The notes under the pieces were generated by a model. That model was not told the origin of the DNA. It saw nothing but the letters and a program-made list of their open reading frames with translations, and searched no databases. From Schistosoma haematobium (Eukaryota > Platyhelminthes > Trematoda > Strigeidida > Schistosomatidae), in the NCBI RefSeq assembly GCF_000699445.3, contig NW_026137038.1:1-64000 (forward strand): a stretch of DNA of 64,000 nt, in the 5' to 3' direction. Made by a program: the position numbers and the translations under genes. Positions 59,051 to 64,000 of the stretch are shown in pieces. Position 1 is the first letter of the stretch; each line of letters opens with the position of its first letter.

Positions 59051-59793
59051 TATCCGAGATCAAATACTGTCGTGAACGCTCAGTAGTCGAGATTTCTCAC
59101 AATCTGTGCTCTGAAATGTTCGACTCCCTGGAATTTATTATTCATGGGAATTCCATGCGATTTACATTCATCGCACAGTAACACATACGATACCCCATAC
59201 ACTATCGACCGGTAAAACAATCAAAAACACAAATGTGAGTAGTTAGAAAATTTATTTTCATTTTTTATATTGCAAAATGTACATGACGTCCAGGCTTTTT
59301 GATTGCTTGACCTGGACGTTTTAAACATGGTCTGGTTTTACACAGCTTGACATTATTGTTTGACATTTTTTGCTTTGATGATGTGGATTCGCCATGTAAA
59401 ACCGTGTTTTGTCCTTTCACTTGTTCATGATAATGAGTAGGCTGTCTTGGATAATAATGATAATAATAATTACAACAATTGTAGTAACAATAATAGTGGT
59501 AATTGTAGCAGTAGTAATAGTAATCACATTGATAGTATTGATAGCAGTAGTAGTAGTAGTAGTTGCTGTAGTAATAGTGGTAATAGCAATCATTGAGACA
59601 AGTTTGTCCGGAATCCATATGGTTGTTCATCGATATAATTATTTTTTGCGAGCGTTTTACAGCGAGACCGCTCGGCAAATGCGTTTTTACAAACTGATTA
59701 TCATCGCTCTAGACTGATATTATATAGACTTGACATACGTTTAGACTATTCCCATTCAAATTTGAATAGAAAAAGTCAATCGTATCACGTGGC
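59051..59793 (-). repeat. T cassette, copy 4 (inverted, cut at its promoter)
   Basis: Carries the full Tyr-rich frame, TATA (59,720-59,726) and E-box (59,786-59,791), but homology to other T copies stops two bases after the E-box, where the second Gypsy element begins. About 330 bp of upstream sequence found in other copies is missing. Confidence 0.8.
59265..59630 (-). CDS. Tyr/Cys-rich intronless ORF, T copy 4
   Basis: 121 codons from ATG at 59,630. One codon shorter than copy 1 and one longer than copy 2; the basic tail is the same as in copies 1 and 2. A downstream AATAAA on the minus strand follows the stop. Confidence 0.45.
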   Translation of the reverse strand: MNNHMDSGQTCLNDCYYHYYYSNYYYYYCYQYYQCDYYYYCYNYHYYCYYNCCNYYYHYYPRQPTHYHEQVKGQNTVLHGESTSSKQKMSNNNVKLCKTRPCLKRPGQAIKKPGRHVHFAI

Positions 59794-60114
59794 TGATTTA
59801 GTGGTTAAGAAATCGCTAAGATAAATAGCACTAAGTTTTCGACATTGGATGCTGACCATATGTTTTAGTGGACTCATCTAGCTGAAGGCGCTCTGTCATG
59901 CATCCGCACCAGATCACTTGTGGTTACGCCGTGCTCAACATCTACCGCAATCGCTAGCCAGATTAGATCAGAGAATTCCGATATATTGGTCATCGCCAAA
60001 TATACTCTTCCGATCTCCTCGACTCTGTCTTTTGATTTCTCTTGGTGGGAACGAAATATATTAGGTGTTACTGGTAGAAGCGTTGTCAAACACTGAATAC
60101 CTGTGACATCATCA
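59794..60114 (+). repeat. Possible 5' LTR of the Gypsy element
   Basis: Starts TG exactly where T homology ends and finishes CATCA one base before the PBS, i.e. TG...CA ends. The right LTR that would prove it lies outside the window. Confidence 0.4.
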
Positions 60115-60115
60115 T

Positions 60116-60134
60116 TGGTGAGCCCGACGTGATC
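60116..60134 (+). promoter_or_regulatory. Primer binding site of the Gypsy element
   Basis: TGGTGAGCCCGACGTGATC: TGG pairs with tRNA CCA and the rest looks like the complement of a tRNA acceptor and T-arm. The tRNA was not identified. Confidence 0.65.
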
Positions 60135-60290
60135 TTGTACACCTAATTGCAACTGTGAGTCTGTTCCTTTTTGGGATTTTTATATATCATTGCCTTATTT
60201 TTTATTTTTTTAAACATTGTGATTTTTTTTCGTGTTTTTCTTGGATAAATATATTTTCCCTTCGTTCATTATCGTACTTCATATTTCATC

Positions 60291-60838
60291 ATGACTGAAC
60301 AGACCTCTAAAGTACTCAAGCTTAAGACTTTGTCCCCACCTTCGTTTCAACTGATGCCTTTCTGGCCCGACAACATCGAAGCCTGGTTCTGCTACGCAGA
60401 AGCCGACTCCCAACTCTTCTTGTCAAAACTTCCCCAACAGGTGCAAGCAGTTCTGGTCTCGTTCCAGAACAACGGCTTAGACGAGCTAGCTGCATCTGCC
60501 GACCGCATTCTAGAAATTACGAAACCTTCTACTACCGAGGTTTTTTCAGTGAAAGAAAAGCCTCACACGACTCAGAATGATATAACCAAGTGATGTCACA
60601 CACTCACGCGTTATCTTAGTCTTCGTACCGACCGTAAGAGATCGCGCACTCCACGTAGAAGCATTTCACGTAAGCGATCTGTCTCTAGACCACGAGAGAC
60701 AGATAACCCCGGCTGGTGCTGGTATCACAACCAGTATGGAAAGTTTTCCAGAAATTGCAGGAAACCCTGCAATTTTCCCAACACGAAACCGACTGATTCG
60801 AAAAACAATTCGGGAAACTTCCAAGCCGGCACGCGTTA
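60291..60838 (+). pseudogene. Gag remnant with zinc knuckle
   Basis: ATG at 60,291; LKLKTLSPPSFQLMPFWPDN and WFCYAEADSQ are typical gag starts for schistosome Gypsy elements. The middle (matrix/capsid) is largely deleted: the frame jumps to LFLSKLPQQVQAVLVSFQN, and stops at 60,593. In another frame 60,711-60,779 reads WCWYHNQYGKFSRNCRKPC, the Cys/His knuckle. A stop at 60,838 separates it from pol. Confidence 0.8.
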
Positions 60839-60886
60839 ACGGCAACCGTAGCCGGCGAACATAGCCGTCTGTTATACGTCACAGAT

Positions 60887-61711
60887 GTGACAACGAGAGT
60901 TCGCTACCTCGTCGATACTGGCGCAGAAGTTAGCGTTCTCCCAGCGAATCCCAACGATCGGCTTCAAGAATCGGCTCTAAACTTACAGGCGGCAAACGGA
61001 AAACCGATCGCTACGTATGGCAAAAGGTACGTTTACTTTAACGTGGGTTTACGCAAACCCATCCACTGGATCTTCGTTGTTGCAGATGTTTCTATGCCAA
61101 TCATTGGTATGCACCTTCTACAACACCATAATCTGATCATCGACACGCGCAAACGGAGGCTAGTAGACGGAAACACTAATTTATCCGTATGCGTAACTTC
61201 TTTTACTGGTTGCAGAGTATCCCCAGTCACAGTTAAACATATGCTAGACCCACCACTCTATCAACCACTTCTCGATAAGTATCCTGGGATACAACAAACG
61301 CAACCGAAACTACCGTGTGTAACCAGCAATGTTACACATCACATCACGACTACAGGACCACCTGTATTTTCTAAAGCACGACGACTAGCTCCCGAAAAGC
61401 TAAGGTTAGCGAAAAACGAGTTCGACCATATGATAGACTTAGGAATCATACGACCGTCAAGTAGCCCATATGCATCTCCGTTGCGTCCAACTGGTGACTA
61501 TCGGCGATTGAACGCGAAAACCATTCCCGATCGTCACCCGTTGCCTCACATTCACGATTTGACAGCTACCTTGAAAGGTACAACTGTCTTTTCGAAAATC
61601 GACTTGGTTAAAGCGTGTAACCAAATCCCTATGGCTACTGACGACATACCGAAAACAGCTATCATAACTCCCTTCGGACTCTACGATTTTTGCGAATGCC
61701 TTTCGGTCTAA
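60887..61711 (+). pseudogene. Protease and N-terminal reverse transcriptase
   Basis: YLVDTGAEVSVLP holds the aspartic protease active site (DTG) near 60,910. RT starts near 61,360 (RRLAPEKLRLAKNEFDHM, LGIIRPSSSPYASPL). A short deletion removes the usual HMVxKK stretch before GDYRRLN. FSKIDLVKACNQIPM contains the motif A Asp. The frame breaks after FGLYDF. Confidence 0.85.
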
Positions 61712-62319
61712 GGAACGCTGCTCAAACATTCCAAAGATTCATAGACGACGTCTTTCGAGGTCTCAACTTCGTACACGCGTATGTTGACGACTGTCTAATC
61801 GCAAGTCCGGACAGAGAAACACATCTCAAGCATCTGGATCTTGTTTTCGAACAACTACAAAAACATGGCATTACTGTAAACGTTCAGAAATGCCAATTCC
61901 GAACCGACTCATTAGACTTTCTGGGACGCACTATCGATGCTCAAGGTATCCGACCCCATAGAACCAAAGTGGCGGCCATTCTGGATTACCCAGAACCGAC
62001 CACCGTCAAGCAATTACGCACGTTTAACAGCCTGGTAAGTTTCTATAGACGTTTCATACGGAAATGCGCATTACTCATGAAACCGCTGACCGACCAACTT
62101 CGTGGAAATGCGAAATCCGTTAATTTGGACGATACCGCACGAAAAGCATTCTCCAAAGTTAATGAACTGATTGCTAAAGCGACAATGCTCGCACATCAGG
62201 ACACCGAAGCACCCATTAGTATCGCAGTAGACGCATCGGACTCGGCAATCGGAGGCATCTTACAACAATGGGTTAACAACTCCTGGCAACCCTTGGCATA
62301 TTTTCTAGAAGGTTGCTAG
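61690..62319 (+). pseudogene. C-terminal reverse transcriptase and start of RNase H
   Basis: MPFGLRNAAQTFQRFIDDV, then FVHAYVDDCLIASPD with the catalytic YVDD near 61,780, QKCQFRTDSLDFLGRTID and the RNase H start AVDASDSAIGGILQQ (first acidic residue). Ends at a frame break near 62,316. Confidence 0.88.
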
Positions 62320-62690
62320 ACACCGAATCGAGGTACAGCACGTTCGGTAGGGAACTCCTAGGTATGTATTGTGCTGTACGGTATTTCCAACACTACATCG
62401 AAGGTCGTGAATTCACTCTTTTCACGGACCATAAACCGCTCACTTTCTCGTTAAGCTCTACTTCAGACAAGTACTCTCCCCGTGAGTCTCGACAACTGGA
62501 CTACATTTCGCAGTTTACTTCAGATATTCAACACATCTCTGGAGTAAACAATGTAGCCGCAGATGCCTTATCTCGCATAACTTCTTTGAACGGTTTCCAA
62601 GGAATCGACCTTCTTAAACTCGCCGAGCTTCAAAAGAAGACACTGATCTTCAGCACGAGTTATCGTCCACAACCCTTAAACTGCGCATCA
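62313..62690 (+). pseudogene. RNase H, second part
   Basis: ESRYSTFGRELLGMY, EFTLFTDHKPLTFSL (catalytic D in TDH) and VNNVAADALSR (last acidic residue). A frame change between 62,640 and 62,690 leads to the integrase. Confidence 0.85.
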
Positions 62691-62695
62691 AACAG

Positions 62696-63480
62696 ATGGG
62701 AACAGGTAACGAAAACTTACTTTGTGACACATCTACAGGTAGGGATCGCCCAATCGTGCCGAAACATTATCGACGCAATGTCTTCAACACATTGCACAAA
62801 CTTTCGCATCCAGGTGTTCGTGCGACCATCAAGCTTATAGCAGAACAGTTTTGCTGGCCTGGCATGAATAAAGACGTGAGGGAGTGGGCACGCTCCTGTG
62901 TAAGCTGCCAAAAATCTAAGGTCATCAGACACAATAAATGTCCCTTAGGCTCATTTAAAACTCCCGATGCTCGTTTCGACCATGTTCATCTGGATTTGGT
63001 AGGACCTTTACCAGATTCAAATGGATACTCTTATCTCTTAACCTGCGTAGACCGTTTCACTCGATGGCCAGAAGCAGTACCTATCAAGGACATCACTACT
63101 GAGACAGTGGCCCGTACCTTCGTCGAACGATGGGTAGCAAACTTCGGCTGCTCTTCAACCATCAATACAGATCGCGGACGTCAGTTTGAATCTGATCTTT
63201 TCCGTCGTCTGGCCACAATTTTAGGAATCACTCGCTTCCGAACGACCGCCTACCATCCACAAGCAAACGGGTTGGTAGAACGCTTTCACCGACAACTCAA
63301 AGCTTCACTATCAGCTGCAAACGTTTCACAGTGGACCGACGCTCTTCCACTTGTCTTACTAGGTATCCGCAATGCAGTGAAAGCTGACATTGGATACACT
63401 GCGGCTCAACTCGTTTATGGAACGACACTCCGACTTCCAGGAGAATTCGTGGATCCTTCATCTTCTTCAATGAACATGGA
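62696..63480 (+). pseudogene. Integrase, HHCC finger and DDE core
   Basis: HHCC finger: LHKLSHPG ... SCVSCQK. Catalytic core: HLDLVGPLP, INTDRGRQFES and NGLVERFHRQL; 35 residues separate the second Asp and the Glu (D35E), as in active integrases. It continues through NAVKADIGYTAAQLVYGTTL. The frame is lost near 63,480. Confidence 0.88.
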
Positions 63481-63513
63481 TCTAACCTCCTACACAATAG
63501 GCTTACAAACGCA

Positions 63514-63933
63514 ATGCGTTCAGTTAAACCTGCTTCCACTCGACCTCAATCAACTGATGTTTTCGTTCAACCTGACTTACGATATAGTACACACGTTTTC
63601 GTTCATCGAGACTCGCATCGAAGACCATTCGAATCAGCATACGAAGGACCCTTCAAAGTTCTTCAACGTGAATCTAAGTACTATCTAGTCGATAAGAACG
63701 GAACCAACGATAGCATCAACATCGATCGCTTAAAAGCAGCGTATTTAGAAGGAAATCCTATCTACGTCGATTTTCCTTCGTTACAATCGAACGACACGAC
63801 TCCACTCATTATCCCTCAACCGACAACTAACACTAGCGATGATACTCCGAATGTATCTAAAAATAAACCTAAAACGACGCGTTCTGGAATAAAAGTAAGA
63901 TTTCCAGAACATTTAAACGACTACTGCACGTAA
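63514..63933 (+). pseudogene. Integrase C-terminal domain (GPY/F type)
   Basis: THVFVHRDSHRRPFESAYEG, PFKVLQRESKYYLVDKNG and INIDRLKAAYLEGNP form the GPY/F module. A Thr-rich tail ends RSGIKVRFPEHLNDYCT before TAA at 63,931. Homologous to the array integrase fragments over the whole length. Confidence 0.85.
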
Positions 63934-64000
63934 AGCACTACTCGACATTTTATATTATCTCGATCTTTCTTTTTACGATATATAATATATTTAAAAAAAC
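63934..64000 (+). other. 3' untranslated start of the Gypsy element
   Basis: Short AT-rich stretch before the window ends; the polypurine tract and 3' LTR are not reached. Confidence 0.5.

Larger units (their letters stand above)
59794..64000 (+). mobile_element. Gypsy-type LTR retrotransposon, plus strand, runs off right edge
   Basis: Order: possible LTR, PBS, gag, protease, RT, RNase H, integrase. About 4.2 kb is visible, close to full coding length, with a deleted gag and at least four frame breaks. Its integrase end shares VYGTTLRLPGEF with the array family but is clearly a different family. Confidence 0.9.

Overview
The window looks like blood-fluke (Schistosoma-type) nuclear DNA. The signs are AT-rich intergenic sequence, degenerate SM-alpha-like hammerhead/tRNA-derived repeats, an RTE-type non-LTR element, Penelope-like elements, two Gypsy-type LTR families, and protein-coding pieces interrupted by very short introns of 35-57 nt. 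The organism is inferred from these families; no search was run. Almost everything right of about 9 kb is repetitive DNA. There is one clear host gene.

Region 1 (1-8,945) carries the 5' part of a TMBIM/Lifeguard (Bax inhibitor-1-like) membrane protein gene on the minus strand. I pieced it together from six exons (8888-8945, 8223-8380, 8101-8165, 8000-8051, 2888-2978, 838-1068); the last exons lie beyond the left edge. Its introns hold hammerhead/SINE fragments, a (TA)n tract and a dead RTE element (about 3,870-7,025). Exon 4 shows two apparent 1-nt losses in A-runs, so assembly errors in homopolymers should be suspected here and in the repeats.

Region 2 (8,946-12,422) is intergenic, with a tRNA-like repeat (9,475-10,090) and a small inverted-repeat (MITE-like) element (10,704-10,957).

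Region 3 (12,423-35,610) is a head-to-tail array on the minus strand: twelve 402-407-bp LTRs alternate with eleven internal segments of about 1.66 kb, giving a period of about 2.07 kb. Each internal segment keeps a primer-binding-site-like sequence, a polypurine tract and only the C-terminal part of a Gypsy integrase. Units 3-8 are nearly identical; the edges carry older variants. The left border is unknown sequence and the right border is a truncated Penelope element, with no target-site duplication.

Region 4 (35,611-59,793) is a complex cluster of three building blocks: a Penelope-like element (PLE, with RT and GIY-YIG remnants), a T cassette of about 1.45 kb with a compact intronless Tyr/Cys-rich reading frame behind a conserved TATA box, and a 4-kb element M with Mutator/ZSWIM-like coding pieces. 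PLE plus T makes a 4,246-bp unit; insertion of M turns this into an 8.2-kb direct repeat. At about 54,705 the cluster folds into a palindrome with arms of about 1.05 kb and a 22-bp spacer, and the rest of the cluster runs inverted on the right, with M reduced to 640 bp by a deletion at a 9-bp microhomology.

Region 5 (59,794-64,000) is a second Gypsy-type element on the plus strand: possible LTR, primer binding site, deleted gag, then protease, RT, RNase H and integrase broken by frameshifts. It runs off the right edge. The two Gypsy families, PLE and M look like independent parasites nested in one region; the only non-transposon coding candidates are the TMBIM gene and possibly the amplified Tyr-rich T frame.
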